The notes beneath the pieces are model-generated. The model saw only the letters and a list, made by a program, of their open reading frames with translations. It had not been told where the DNA came from and did no database searches. The translations under genes were made by a program, and so were the position numbers. A stretch of 64,000 bases of DNA from an uncultured Oscillospiraceae bacterium (GTDB lineage: Bacteria > Bacillota > Clostridia > Oscillospirales > Oscillospiraceae), in contig CAKTKU010000010.1 in NCBI GenBank assembly GCA_934572335.1, positions 5,504 through 69,503 on the forward strand. Reading direction: 5' to 3'. Below are positions 1-7,713 of the stretch, in pieces (positions within the stretch are counted from its first letter, which is position 1; each line of letters opens with the position of its first letter).

Positions 1-1183
1 CGTCGACCGTGACCTCGTACGGCTTTGCTTTCAGCGAGAACACCCCGATAAAGCGCCGCCCGCCACCGCCGCGCTGGCACACGGCAATATCGCGCGCGTC
101 GTCCGCCTCGGCGCGGAACCAGTCCGCCGCGCCGAACACACCGCTCTTTATCTCATACAGGCGGCGCATGAGCGCGCTGAGGTCGCGCCCCGTGGCGCGG
201 TCGATAACGTCGCGTTCGAAGAGACTAGGCAGGTGCTCGTTTTCAAACTCCTGCCCGGCGTAGATGAGCGTTGTACCCTTGAGGAAATAGATCAGCGCCG
301 TGTAGTTGACGAGCGCGCGCTCATCGTGCACAAACGAGCGGATGCGCGGCTGATCGTGGTTTTCCAGACAGCGGAGCTTATTGTAGTTGGCGCGGTACGC
401 CCCCTCCTGATAGTTCAGGAAGTCAAGCCAGTGGCTGAGTGCGACCTCCCCGGCGAGATACCGGTCGAACACCTCGCGCGTGTCGTAGTCATATTCCATG
501 TCGAACGCGGAGTAGCCGTCGCAGTCGAGCATGGAGTATATCCCGAGCCGCCGCGCGCGGCAGCCGTAGCTCTGATGCACGGTCTCCGCCAGCCATATGC
601 ACCCCGGGCGCACCGCACTGACAGCGCGCCGCGCCGCCTCCCAGAACTCCAGCGGCACAAAGGACGCCACGTCGCACCGAAACCCGTCGACTATCCCCGC
701 CCACATTTTCAGCGATTCTATCTGATAATCCCACAGCGCGCGGTTTGAATAGTCAAGGTCAATGACGTCCGACCAGTCGCCCATCTTGTTGCCGGGTCTG
801 CCGTCCGCGCCGCGGTAGAAGAACTCCGGGTGCTCGGCGTAGAGCACGGAGTCGGGCGAGGTGTGGTTATACACCACGTCTATCATGCACTTCATGCCGC
901 GCGCATGTATCGCGTCGACGAGCGCGCGGAAATCCTCCATAGTGCCGTAGGCGGGGTTGACGGCGCGATAGTCGCGGTTGGCGTAGGGGCAGCCGAGGCT
1001 GCCCTTCTTGCCCTTCTCCCCTATCGGGTGGATGGGCAGCAGCCAGATGATGTCCGTGCCGAGCGCCTTTATGCGGTCAAGGTCGGGTATGACGGCGCGG
1101 AACGTTCCCTCCGGCGTGTGGTTTCTTATGTATATTGAGTATATCACCTGATTTTGCAGTCTTATATCGGTGTCGTTCGCCAT
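1..1183 (-). CDS. Alpha-amylase family glycoside hydrolase (GH13), partial
   Basis: About 394 N-terminal residues are visible; the 3' end runs off the left edge. The four GH13 signature regions appear in order: DVVYNHTS (region I), GFRCDVASF with the nucleophile Asp (II), CIWLAETV with the acid/base Glu (III) and CLENHDQPR (IV). It should hydrolyse or transfer alpha-glucosidic bonds in starch- or oligosaccharide-type substrates. No signal peptide is seen after MANDTDIRLQNQ, so a cytoplasmic enzyme acting on imported maltodextrins is likely. The ATG at 1183 is preceded by GGAGGATGATACC. The exact GH13 subfamily cannot be decided without the C-terminal part. Confidence 0.9.
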   Translation of the reverse strand, partial: MANDTDIRLQNQVIYSIYIRNHTPEGTFRAVIPDLDRIKALGTDIIWLLPIHPIGEKGKKGSLGCPYANRDYRAVNPAYGTMEDFRALVDAIHARGMKCMIDVVYNHTSPDSVLYAEHPEFFYRGADGRPGNKMGDWSDVIDLDYSNRALWDYQIESLKMWAGIVDGFRCDVASFVPLEFWEAARRAVSAVRPGCIWLAETVHQSYGCRARRLGIYSMLDCDGYSAFDMEYDYDTREVFDRYLAGEVALSHWLDFLNYQEGAYRANYNKLRCLENHDQPRIRSFVHDERALVNYTALIYFLKGTTLIYAGQEFENEHLPSLFERDVIDRATGRDLSALMRRLYEIKSGVFGAADWFRAEADDARDIAVCQRGGGGRRFIGVFSLKAKPYEVTVD

Positions 1184-1215
1184 GGTATCATCCTCCTTCA
1201 TCGCTCTATATCCGT

Positions 1216-1243
1216 ATTTTAGCATATCCTGCGTAATTTTCAA
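1216..1243 (-). promoter_or_regulatory. Predicted sigma-A promoter of the amylase gene
   Basis: On the minus strand a -35 TTGAAA (1243-1238) and a -10 TAAAAT (1221-1216) are separated by 16 bp, about 33 bp upstream of the amylase start codon. Prediction from consensus match only. Confidence 0.5.
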
Positions 1244-1264
1244 GAGGACGCAGACGGCGCGAGC

Positions 1265-1296
1265 AAAACGCCCTCCCGCAAAAAATGCGGGAGGGC
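1265..1296 (-). terminator. Rho-independent terminator of the sufC-sufB-like operon
   Basis: A perfect 11-bp stem (GCCCTCCCGCA and its complement, 1270-1296) with an A/T loop is followed on the minus strand by GTTTTGC. It lies directly after the sufB/D-like stop codon and before the amylase promoter. Confidence 0.75.
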
Positions 1297-1314
1297 GCTG
1301 TTTCGTATATTCGC

Positions 1315-2235
1315 TTATCTCAGGAATCCGTTGACGATCTGCTCCTCCGCCTCGGCTTCGGTGAGCCCGAGGGTCATGAGCTTTATGATCTGGTCACCGG
1401 CGATCTTGCCGATGGCGGCCTCGTGGATGAGCGCCGCGTCGACGCAGTTGGCCTCAAGCTCAGGCACAGCAAGCACCTTCGCCGTGTCCATGATGATCGC
1501 GTCACACTCGGTGTGACCTGAGCACGCGGCGTTGCCGATAAGGCGCGAGCAGTAATGCTGGGTACTCTGCTCCCTCGCGACCGAGCGCGACACAACGTCC
1601 GCGCTGCTGCCGTCGCCGTTGAGCTCGATGGTATAGCTGCTGTCGGCGTGCTGCGTCCCGTGGGTCATCAGTCTTTCGCGCACGACAAGGCGCGCGTTCG
1701 CTTCGAGCTTGGCAGTCGTGAGGCGGACAGTGGAGTCCACGCCCTTTATCTGCACCATCTCCATCTCCATGGAGCTGCCCTCGCCGAGGTTGACCTCGGT
1801 CGTTGGGTTGAGGATGCGCTTGCCGGTGCCGTCGCCCTCGCCGTAGTGCTTCTCAACATACTTCACGCGGGCGTTCCTGCCGACGAAGAAGCGGTGCACG
1901 CCGTCATGGTCGGAGTCCTGACTGCCGCAGTTGTTGATGCCGCAGCCCGCGACGATGAGCACGTCGCTGTCGTCACCGACGAAGAAGTCATTGTACACCA
2001 CGTCCTTCAGTCCGCTCTCGCTGACGACGACGGGGATGTGCACGCTCTCGTTTTTCGTGCCGGGCTTGATGCGTATGTCAATGCCGGGCTTATCCTCTTT
2101 CGAGGTTATCTCTATGTTCGCGGTGGAGCTGCGCCCGGCGCTCGTGCCGTTGGCGCGGATGTTGTACGCCCCCTCCGGCACCTTGTGCAGGTCGGCGATC
2201 TCCGCGAGCAGGCGCTTTTGTACATCACTGAGCAT
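1315..2235 (-). CDS. SufB/SufD-family Fe-S assembly protein (SmsB type)
   Basis: 306 residues, shorter than classical SufB (about 470) and with only the conserved beta-helix core, as in the minimal SMS (SmsCB) system described for archaea and some anaerobic bacteria. The C-terminal hallmarks of the family are visible: a SGHTECDAII segment, a Cys in ELEANCVDAAL, and HEAAIGKIAGDQI followed by the GLTEAEAEEQIVNGF tail. It is expected to act as the scaffold on which Fe-S clusters are built, driven by the ATPase partner encoded just upstream. The start overlaps the end of the sufC gene by 11 bp, so the two are translationally coupled. No sufS, sufU or sufD is adjacent. Confidence 0.88.
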   Translation of the reverse strand: MLSDVQKRLLAEIADLHKVPEGAYNIRANGTSAGRSSTANIEITSKEDKPGIDIRIKPGTKNESVHIPVVVSESGLKDVVYNDFFVGDDSDVLIVAGCGINNCGSQDSDHDGVHRFFVGRNARVKYVEKHYGEGDGTGKRILNPTTEVNLGEGSSMEMEMVQIKGVDSTVRLTTAKLEANARLVVRERLMTHGTQHADSSYTIELNGDGSSADVVSRSVAREQSTQHYCSRLIGNAACSGHTECDAIIMDTAKVLAVPELEANCVDAALIHEAAIGKIAGDQIIKLMTLGLTEAEAEEQIVNGFLR

Positions 2236-2971
2236 CGCTGCGTCCCCCTTCCATTATCCTGTTGCACATCGCGGGCGCGGTGGTCTTCATCAGCTCCGGC
2301 AGTATATCGTCCCGCCGTCCCTGCTTTTCCACCCTGCCGTCCGCGATTAGCACGATCTCGTCCGCGATCTCCAGTATACGCTCCTGATGGGAGATTATGA
2401 GAATTGAGCCGTGGGTGCGCCTGCGCATATTCTCAAAAACCTGTATGAGGCTCTGGAAGCTCCACAGGTCGATGCCCGCCTCAGGCTCGTCGAACACCGC
2501 GAGGCGCGTGCCGCGCGCGAGCACCGTGGCGATCTCAATGCGCTTGAGCTCGCCGCCGGAGAGGCTGGAATTCACCTCGCGCTCGACATAGTCGCGCGCG
2601 CACAGCCCCACTGCCGCGAGATAGTCGCACGCCTCGCCAATGGTCAGCTCCTTCTTCGCCGCGAGGCGCAGCAGGTCGACCACGCGGATGCCCTTGAAGC
2701 GCACGGGCTGCTGCAATGCGTAGCTGATGCCGAGATTGGCGCGCTCCGTCACGCCGAGGGCGGTTATATCCTGCCCGTCAAACACGATAGAGCCGTCGGT
2801 GGGCTGCTCAATGCCCATTATTAGGCGCGCGAGCGTGGACTTGCCGCCGCCGTTCGGACCCGTGACGACCACGAACTCCCCATCGGGGATCGTCAGACTC
2901 ACGTCCTTGATTATCTCCTTGGACTTGTCCTCCGCTTCCACCTCAAAGCGGATGTTTTTCAGTTCAAGCAT
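2225..2971 (-). CDS. sufC: Fe-S cluster assembly ATPase SufC (SmsC)
   Basis: A 248-residue soluble ABC ATPase. Walker A is GPNGGGKST, the signature is SLSGGELKR and Walker B is LAVFDEPEAGID, the last being typical of SufC (EPxAGID rather than EPTSALD). A start at MLELKNIRFEVE is chosen because the family begins there; a longer reading frame extends to 3055 but is not family-like. It should power cluster assembly on the SufB/D-like protein encoded next. An AT-rich region with TATAAT on the minus strand (3050-3045) is a possible -10, without a clear -35. Confidence 0.92.
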   Translation of the reverse strand: MLELKNIRFEVEAEDKSKEIIKDVSLTIPDGEFVVVTGPNGGGKSTLARLIMGIEQPTDGSIVFDGQDITALGVTERANLGISYALQQPVRFKGIRVVDLLRLAAKKELTIGEACDYLAAVGLCARDYVEREVNSSLSGGELKRIEIATVLARGTRLAVFDEPEAGIDLWSFQSLIQVFENMRRRTHGSILIISHQERILEIADEIVLIADGRVEKQGRRDDILPELMKTTAPAMCNRIMEGGRSDAQ

Positions 2972-3115
2972 CTCTCTATTTAACCTTTCTTTCCGGAAAG
3001 CGCCGGGCGAAGCCGCGTGCCGCTCTCCTCCTGTACTGTATACTATTATATACAAATTGCGCCGCTATTATGTTGCAGCCGCAACATGGAGCGCAAACTC
3101 ATACAAATTTAATAG

Positions 3116-3148
3116 GAAAATAAACAGCGACCCCATGAGGGGTCGCTG
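3116..3148 (-). terminator. Terminator of the rpsB-tsf operon
   Basis: Stem CAGCGACCCC / GGGGTCGCTG (3125-3134 and 3139-3148) with an ATGA loop on the plus strand, followed in minus orientation by TTTATTTT. It lies about 30 bp after the tsf stop codon. Confidence 0.8.
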
Positions 3149-3178
3149 CAATATGCTTTTTTGAACTCAGACGGGTGC

Positions 3179-4105
3179 TCACTTGCCCATGTTCATCTGG
3201 GCAGCGACTTCCGCGGCGAAGTCTTCCTGCTTCTTCTCGATGCCCTCGCCCTTCATGAAGCGGACGGCGTCGACGAACTTGACAGAGCCGCCAAGCTCCT
3301 TCGCGGCGCTGGCGATGTATTTCTCGACGGTCATGGAATTGTCCTTGACAAACTCCTGCTGGAGCAGGCAGTTCTCTTCGTAGAACTTGTTCATCTTGCC
3401 CATGACGATCTTTTCCTTGACCTGCTGCGGCTTGGAGGCCATCTTCGGGTCCTGATCCATGAGCGCGAGCGCGATCTTCTTCTCCTCTTCGAGAACATCC
3501 TCGGTGACGTTGCTCTTGTCCCAGAAGCGGGGATTGAGAGCCGCGATCTGCATGGCGACGTTCTTGCCGATCTCGGTGGCGTCAATGCCGCCCTCGACCT
3601 CGAGGTTGACGAGCACGCCGATCTTGCCGCCGGCGTGGACGTAAGCGACGCTGGTGTTCTTGTCGAAGCGGACGAAGCGGCGGATCTGGAGATTCTCGCC
3701 GATGGACATGACCTTCTCGGGGAGGGTCTCGGCAACGGTGAGGTCAGAGCCGGCGTACTTGCAGTTCATAAGCGCGTCAACGTCTGCGGGGTTCTCGGTG
3801 ATGACGGTCTTGCAGATGTCCTTGACGAACGCGACGAACAGCTCGCTCTTGGCGCAGAAGTCGGTCTCGCAGTTGACCTCGACAATGGCGCCGACGCCGC
3901 ACTTGGGGCACACATCGGCGTAAGCCATACCCTCGGCAGCAATGCGGCCGGCCTTCTTCGCGGCCTTTGCCAGTCCCTTTTCACGCAGCCACTCGACTGC
4001 CTTGTCCATATCGCCGTCGGTCTCGGTGAGGGCCTTCTTGCAGTCCATCATGCCGACGTTGGTCATCTCACGGAGAGTTTTAACATCCTGAGCGGTAAAT
4101 GCCAT
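3179..4105 (-). CDS. tsf: Elongation factor Ts
   Basis: 308 residues, the guanine nucleotide exchange factor for EF-Tu. The N-terminal UBA-like region (TAQDVKTLREMTNVGMMDCKK) and the TDF motif of the core are clear. The ATG at 4105 sits 9 nt after AGGAGG; the ATG at 4111 is only 3 nt away from it and less likely. Unusual is a cysteine cluster around the TDF motif: C66 and C69 (VCPKCG), C79 (VNCETDF) and C84 (FCAKSE), where most EF-Ts proteins have no CxxC. Downstream gene of the rpsB-tsf operon. Confidence 0.96.
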   Translation of the reverse strand: MAFTAQDVKTLREMTNVGMMDCKKALTETDGDMDKAVEWLREKGLAKAAKKAGRIAAEGMAYADVCPKCGVGAIVEVNCETDFCAKSELFVAFVKDICKTVITENPADVDALMNCKYAGSDLTVAETLPEKVMSIGENLQIRRFVRFDKNTSVAYVHAGGKIGVLVNLEVEGGIDATEIGKNVAMQIAALNPRFWDKSNVTEDVLEEEKKIALALMDQDPKMASKPQQVKEKIVMGKMNKFYEENCLLQQEFVKDNSMTVEKYIASAAKELGGSVKFVDAVRFMKGEGIEKKQEDFAAEVAAQMNMGK

Positions 4106-4145
4106 GTTCATTTTCCTCCTATTATAATGAAATATGATTACTCAA

Positions 4146-4174
4146 GATAAGGGGCTGCATAGCCGCCCCTTATC
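4146..4174 (-). promoter_or_regulatory. rpsB-tsf intergenic hairpin
   Basis: A 9-bp perfect stem (GATAAGGGG / CCCCTTATC) with an 11-nt loop lies between the rpsB stop and the tsf start. There is no T tract after it, so it may stabilise the rpsB message or partly attenuate transcription into tsf rather than terminate it. Confidence 0.5.
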
Positions 4175-4196
4175 CATAGATATTAAAGTTTTGGGA

Positions 4197-4946
4197 TTAT
4201 TCCTCTGCACCGGCCTCGGCAGCAGCGGCTTCGACAGCCTCGCCCTCGGCGGCCTCGGCGTCAACGCCCTGACGGCCTTCCTGCACGGCGTTGGCCATGG
4301 TGGAGGCAATCAGACGGATGGCGCGGATAGCGTCGTCATTCGCGGGGATGACATAATCGACCTCATCGGGGTCGCAGTTGGTGTCGACGATGGCAACGAT
4401 GGGGATGTGCAGCTTGCGTGCCTCGGCGATGGCGTTGTGCTCCTTGCGGGGGTCAACGACGAACAGCGCGCCGGGGAGCTTCTTCATGTCCTTCACGCCG
4501 CCCAGGTACTTCTCGAGCTTTTCCATCTCGCCCAGGTGCTTCATGACTTCCTTCTTGGGCAGCATATCGAACGTGCCGTCCTCCTGCATCTTCTTGAGCT
4601 GTGCAAGACGGTCAACGCGGGTGCGCATGGTCTTGAAGTTGGTGAGCATACCGCCCAGCCAGCGGGCGTTGACATAGTACATGCCGACGCGGGAGGCCTC
4701 TTCCTTGACGGCATCGGTCGCCTGCTTCTTTGTGCCGACGAACAGAATGCTCTGCCCGTTCTCGGCCAGCTGACGGACGAAGTCATAAGCCTCTTCGAGC
4801 TTCTTGACGGTCTTCTGCAGGTCGATGATGTAGATGCCGTTGCGCTCGCAGTAAATGTACTCGGCCATCTTGGGGTTCCAGCGGCGGGTCTGGTGACCGA
4901 AGTGGACACCGGCTTCCAGAAGCTGCTTCATGGATACTACTGACAT
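4197..4946 (-). CDS. rpsB: 30S ribosomal protein S2
   Basis: 249 residues. Family landmarks include LLEAGVHFGHQTRRWNPKM at the N-terminus, FVGTKKQA and the PRKEHNAIAEA segment. The start at 4946 has GGAGG 7 nt upstream; the open frame continues to 5105 but without S2 homology. The C-terminus carries an Ala/Glu-rich tail (about 25 residues), a common low-complexity extension in Clostridia. First gene of the rpsB-tsf operon with its own promoter. Confidence 0.97.
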   Translation of the reverse strand: MSVVSMKQLLEAGVHFGHQTRRWNPKMAEYIYCERNGIYIIDLQKTVKKLEEAYDFVRQLAENGQSILFVGTKKQATDAVKEEASRVGMYYVNARWLGGMLTNFKTMRTRVDRLAQLKKMQEDGTFDMLPKKEVMKHLGEMEKLEKYLGGVKDMKKLPGALFVVDPRKEHNAIAEARKLHIPIVAIVDTNCDPDEVDYVIPANDDAIRAIRLIASTMANAVQEGRQGVDAEAAEGEAVEAAAAEAGAEE

Positions 4947-5052
4947 TTCATTTCCTCCAAATATTTTGTTTTTTCCTCCGGGAACTTCAACCCCTCCACC
5001 AAGCCTCGCGGCCACATGGGGGAAAGTCCGTCCCCGTGCGAAATGCCTTGAT

Positions 5053-5081
5053 ATAATACCAGATTTATTCCCGTATTGCAA
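5053..5081 (-). promoter_or_regulatory. Predicted rpsB-tsf promoter
   Basis: Minus strand: -35 TTGCAA (5081-5076), 17-bp spacer, -10 TATTAT (5058-5053). It lies about 107 bp upstream of the rpsB start, leaving a GC-rich leader of roughly 100 nt that could hold an autoregulatory structure; no defined family could be assigned. Confidence 0.65.
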
Positions 5082-5164
5082 TACTTTTATTATTATTGTC
5101 CTCAAATTTTTTGCGCTTTTTGAGCGAACTTACACAACAGCACCCGCCCGTTCCCGCCGCGCTG

Positions 5165-5209
5165 TGTGTAAATATTCACAAAACGTGAATATTGATGAAT
5201 ATTTTTTCA
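5165..5209 (+). promoter_or_regulatory. ARG-box-like operator cluster
   Basis: Two 14-bp sites resemble the ArgR/AhrC box TGAATWWWWATTCA: TGTGTAAATATTCA at 5165-5178 (12 of 14) and TGAATATTTTTTCA at 5196-5209 (13 of 14). Between them is a perfect 9-5-9 inverted repeat (AATATTCAC, 5171-5179, with GTGAATATT, 5185-5193). The cluster ends 8 bp before the -35 of the amino acid transporter promoter. Binding by ArgR is inference; argR is not in this window. Confidence 0.4.
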
Positions 5210-5217
5210 TTTTTCTA

Positions 5218-5246
5218 TTGACAGTATTGAATATTTATGCTATCAT
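5218..5246 (+). promoter_or_regulatory. Predicted promoter of the first amino acid ABC operon
   Basis: TTGACA (5218-5223), 17-bp spacer, TATCAT (5241-5246). A TGAATATT octamer also present twice upstream occurs in the spacer (5228-5235). The binding-protein start codon is 51 bp beyond the -10. Confidence 0.75.
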
Positions 5247-5297
5247 TCGCAGCGTAGTCAAATAAAAATTCATTCAACGCTATATGGAGCACACAAA

Positions 5298-6188
5298 ATG
5301 AAAAAGCTTACAAAAATCGTTTCCCTCGCAATGGCCGCCGTCATGATGCTCGCGCTCTGCGCCTGCGGCAGCACCGGCAGCACCTCTTCCGACAGCAGCG
5401 CACAGTCCGCCGCACCGGCGAACGCGCTGGAGCAGATAAAGGCAGACGGCGTGCTGAGCGTCGCGCTCTCCCCGGACTTTGCGCCGATGGAGTTCGTCGA
5501 TTCCTCGAAGTCCGGTCAGGAGCAGTACGTCGGCTTTGACGTGACGCTGGCCAAGTACATCGCCGACACCATCGGCGTGTCGCTCCAGATAGAGCCGATG
5601 AGCTTCGATGCCTGCCAGACCGCGGTCTACACCGCGTCCGTCCCCATGTCCATCTCCGGCTACTCCTGGACGGAGGAGCGCGCCGAGAACTATGAGCTGA
5701 GCGATTACTACTACGCCGGCGACAACGAGACCCAGCAGGTCATCCTCATCAAGGCTGACAATGCCGACAAGTACACCACCGCCGAGGACTTTAACGGCGT
5801 GGATGTCGGCGCGCAGAACGCCTCTCTCCAGATGCAGCTTCTCACCTCCCAGCTCCCTGACGCCAACCCCGTCACCATCGGCGACCTCGGCACCGGCGTG
5901 CTGGAGCTCCAGAGCGGCAGCATAGAGGCGCTTGCAGTGGCGCAGGGCAATGCCGAGGCCATCATTGCCTCCAATCCTGATCTCGTCGTCTGCGCATGGC
6001 AGTTTGACGTCGCCGCCGAGTACGAGGCGAACGTGATCATGATCACCAAGGGCGAGACCGAGCTGCTCGAGGTCGTCAACGAGGCGCTCGCAAAGGCCTA
6101 CGCCGACGGGCTGTACGGCACATGGTACGACGAGGCTAAGGCACTTTCCCTCGAAGCCAGCGCCACGGAAGTCACCGTCGAGGACTGA
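5298..6188 (+). CDS. Amino acid ABC transporter substrate-binding lipoprotein
   Basis: 296 residues. A lipoprotein signal (MKKLTKIVSLAMAAVMM, then LALCACGS) is followed by a Ser-rich linker and a type-2 periplasmic-binding fold of the polar amino acid family (SBP_bac_3): VLSVALSPDFAPMEFVD, YVGFDVTLAKYIAD and GVDVGAQNASLQ. It should capture a polar amino acid at the membrane surface and deliver it to the permease and ATPase encoded next. Substrate is unknown; ARG-box-like sites upstream suggest a link to arginine metabolism, which is inference. Confidence 0.93.
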   Translation: MKKLTKIVSLAMAAVMMLALCACGSTGSTSSDSSAQSAAPANALEQIKADGVLSVALSPDFAPMEFVDSSKSGQEQYVGFDVTLAKYIADTIGVSLQIEPMSFDACQTAVYTASVPMSISGYSWTEERAENYELSDYYYAGDNETQQVILIKADNADKYTTAEDFNGVDVGAQNASLQMQLLTSQLPDANPVTIGDLGTGVLELQSGSIEALAVAQGNAEAIIASNPDLVVCAWQFDVAAEYEANVIMITKGETELLEVVNEALAKAYADGLYGTWYDEAKALSLEASATEVTVED

Positions 6189-6206
6189 TCGAACAATAAA
6201 AATCCC

Positions 6207-6236
6207 GCGCGCCGCTGTGAGAATGCAGCGGCGCGC
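6207..6236 (+). promoter_or_regulatory. Hairpin between binding-protein and permease genes
   Basis: A perfect 11-bp GC-rich stem (GCGCGCCGCTG / CAGCGGCGCGC, 8-nt loop) without a T tract sits between the binding-protein stop and the permease RBS. It probably protects the 3' end of the abundant binding-protein mRNA and lowers expression of distal genes. Confidence 0.6.
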
Positions 6237-6252
6237 ATAAGGAGCTATGGCC

Positions 6253-6936
6253 ATGACCTTTATAAGTCTCGACAATATAATAAAGCTGTTCTCGAAATAC
6301 TGGGACAAGTTCCTGATCGACGGCGTGTCGTACACGCTGCTGCTCTCGGCGATAACAGTCGGCTTCGGTGCGCTGCTGGCGTGCCTCATCGCATGGATGA
6401 AGACCGCGAAGATCGCGCCGGTGCGCTGGCTCGCCACGGCGTATATTGAGATCATCCGCGGCACGCCCATGCTTCTGCAGCTTTATTTCTTCTATTTTGC
6501 CCTGCCCTCTCTCATCCCCGCGCTCAACAAGCAGAAGTTTCTGTGCATCGCCATCGCCCTCATATGCAACAGCGCCGCCTATGTCTCCGAGGTCATACGC
6601 TCGGGGCTGCAGTCGGTGGACGTTGGACAGACGGAGGCGGCGCGCAGTCTCGGCATGAGCGCCGCGCAGTGCACGTGGCACATCATCGTCCCCCAGGCGC
6701 TGCGCACCATTCTCCCCGCGCTCGGCAACGAGTTCGTCATGATCATCAAGGATACCTCCCTCGCATCCACGTTCTTCATCGGCGATCTCATGACGCAATA
6801 TCTCATCGTCAAGGGCGCGACCTATCTGCCCATAGAGCCGCTGGTCATAGTGGGCGTGATATATTTCCTCATGACGTTCTTGCTGAGCAAGCTCTTCGGG
6901 CATTTTGAAAGGAAGATGAGCCGTGTTGACAGGTGA
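6253..6936 (+). CDS. Amino acid ABC transporter permease
   Basis: About 227 residues with several hydrophobic helices, in the His/Glu/Gln/Arg/opine permease family. Visible marks are the EIIRGTPMLLQLYF segment and the EAA loop (EAARSLGMSAAQCTWHIIVPQ) that docks on the ATPase. The ATG at 6253 has AAGGAG 8 nt upstream; an ATG at 6247 is too close to that site. Its end overlaps the ATPase start by 14 bp. Probably forms a homodimeric channel, as there is no second permease gene. Confidence 0.93.
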   Translation: MTFISLDNIIKLFSKYWDKFLIDGVSYTLLLSAITVGFGALLACLIAWMKTAKIAPVRWLATAYIEIIRGTPMLLQLYFFYFALPSLIPALNKQKFLCIAIALICNSAAYVSEVIRSGLQSVDVGQTEAARSLGMSAAQCTWHIIVPQALRTILPALGNEFVMIIKDTSLASTFFIGDLMTQYLIVKGATYLPIEPLVIVGVIYFLMTFLLSKLFGHFERKMSRVDR

Positions 6937-7687
6937 CAAGCTTATAGAGGTCAAAAACCTCAGGAAATATTATAATGACGGCGCTGTGAAGGCGCTCGTC
7001 GGCGTAAGCCTTGACATATATAAGGGCGACGTCGTCGTGGTGATCGGTCCGTCCGGCTCCGGCAAGTCGACGCTGCTGCGCTCGCTGAACCTCCTTGAGC
7101 AGCCCACGGCGGGCGAGGTCATATTCGAGGGCGTGGACATCACGAAAAAGCGCGGTGCGGACGGGAAGAAGCTCAACCTCGACCTGTACCGCCAGAAGAT
7201 GGGCATGGTGTTTCAGCACTTCAACCTCTTCCCGCACAAGACCGTGCTCGACAACATGACCATTGCGCCGGTGCTCGTCAAGAAGGCGGACAAGGCGGAA
7301 GCCGAGGCGAAGGCCAAGGAGCTGCTGCGCCGCGTCGGGCTGGAGGACAGAGCCGGGGCGTATCCCGCGCAGCTCTCCGGCGGGCAGAAGCAGCGCGTCG
7401 CCATAGTGCGGGCGCTGGCGATGGAGCCGGACGTCATGCTCTTCGACGAGCCGACGAGCGCGCTCGACCCTGAGATGGTGGGCGAGGTGCTGGACGTGAT
7501 GAAAAAGCTCGCCACGGAGGGGATGACGATGGTGGTCGTGACGCACGAGATGGGCTTTGCCCGCGAGGTCGGCAACCGCGTCGTGTTCATGGACGCGGGG
7601 CAGATCGTCGAGCAGGGAACGCCGGAGGAGATACTCGACCACCCGCAGAGCCCGAGGCTCCGGGACTTTCTCTCCAAGGTGCTGTGA
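6923..7687 (+). CDS. Amino acid ABC transporter ATP-binding protein
   Basis: 254 residues, GTG start. Walker A GPSGSGKST, Q-loop VFQHFNLFPH, signature LSGGQKQR, Walker B VMLFDEPTSALD and H-loop VTHEMGFA are all intact, matching the GlnQ/HisP class. Energises the permease encoded just upstream (14-bp overlap). A 26-bp gap separates it from the amidohydrolase gene, which is likely in the same transcript. Confidence 0.95.
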   Translation: MLTGDKLIEVKNLRKYYNDGAVKALVGVSLDIYKGDVVVVIGPSGSGKSTLLRSLNLLEQPTAGEVIFEGVDITKKRGADGKKLNLDLYRQKMGMVFQHFNLFPHKTVLDNMTIAPVLVKKADKAEAEAKAKELLRRVGLEDRAGAYPAQLSGGQKQRVAIVRALAMEPDVMLFDEPTSALDPEMVGEVLDVMKKLATEGMTMVVVTHEMGFAREVGNRVVFMDAGQIVEQGTPEEILDHPQSPRLRDFLSKVL

Positions 7688-7713
7688 TACATATTTATTG
7701 AGGTATAAATGTC

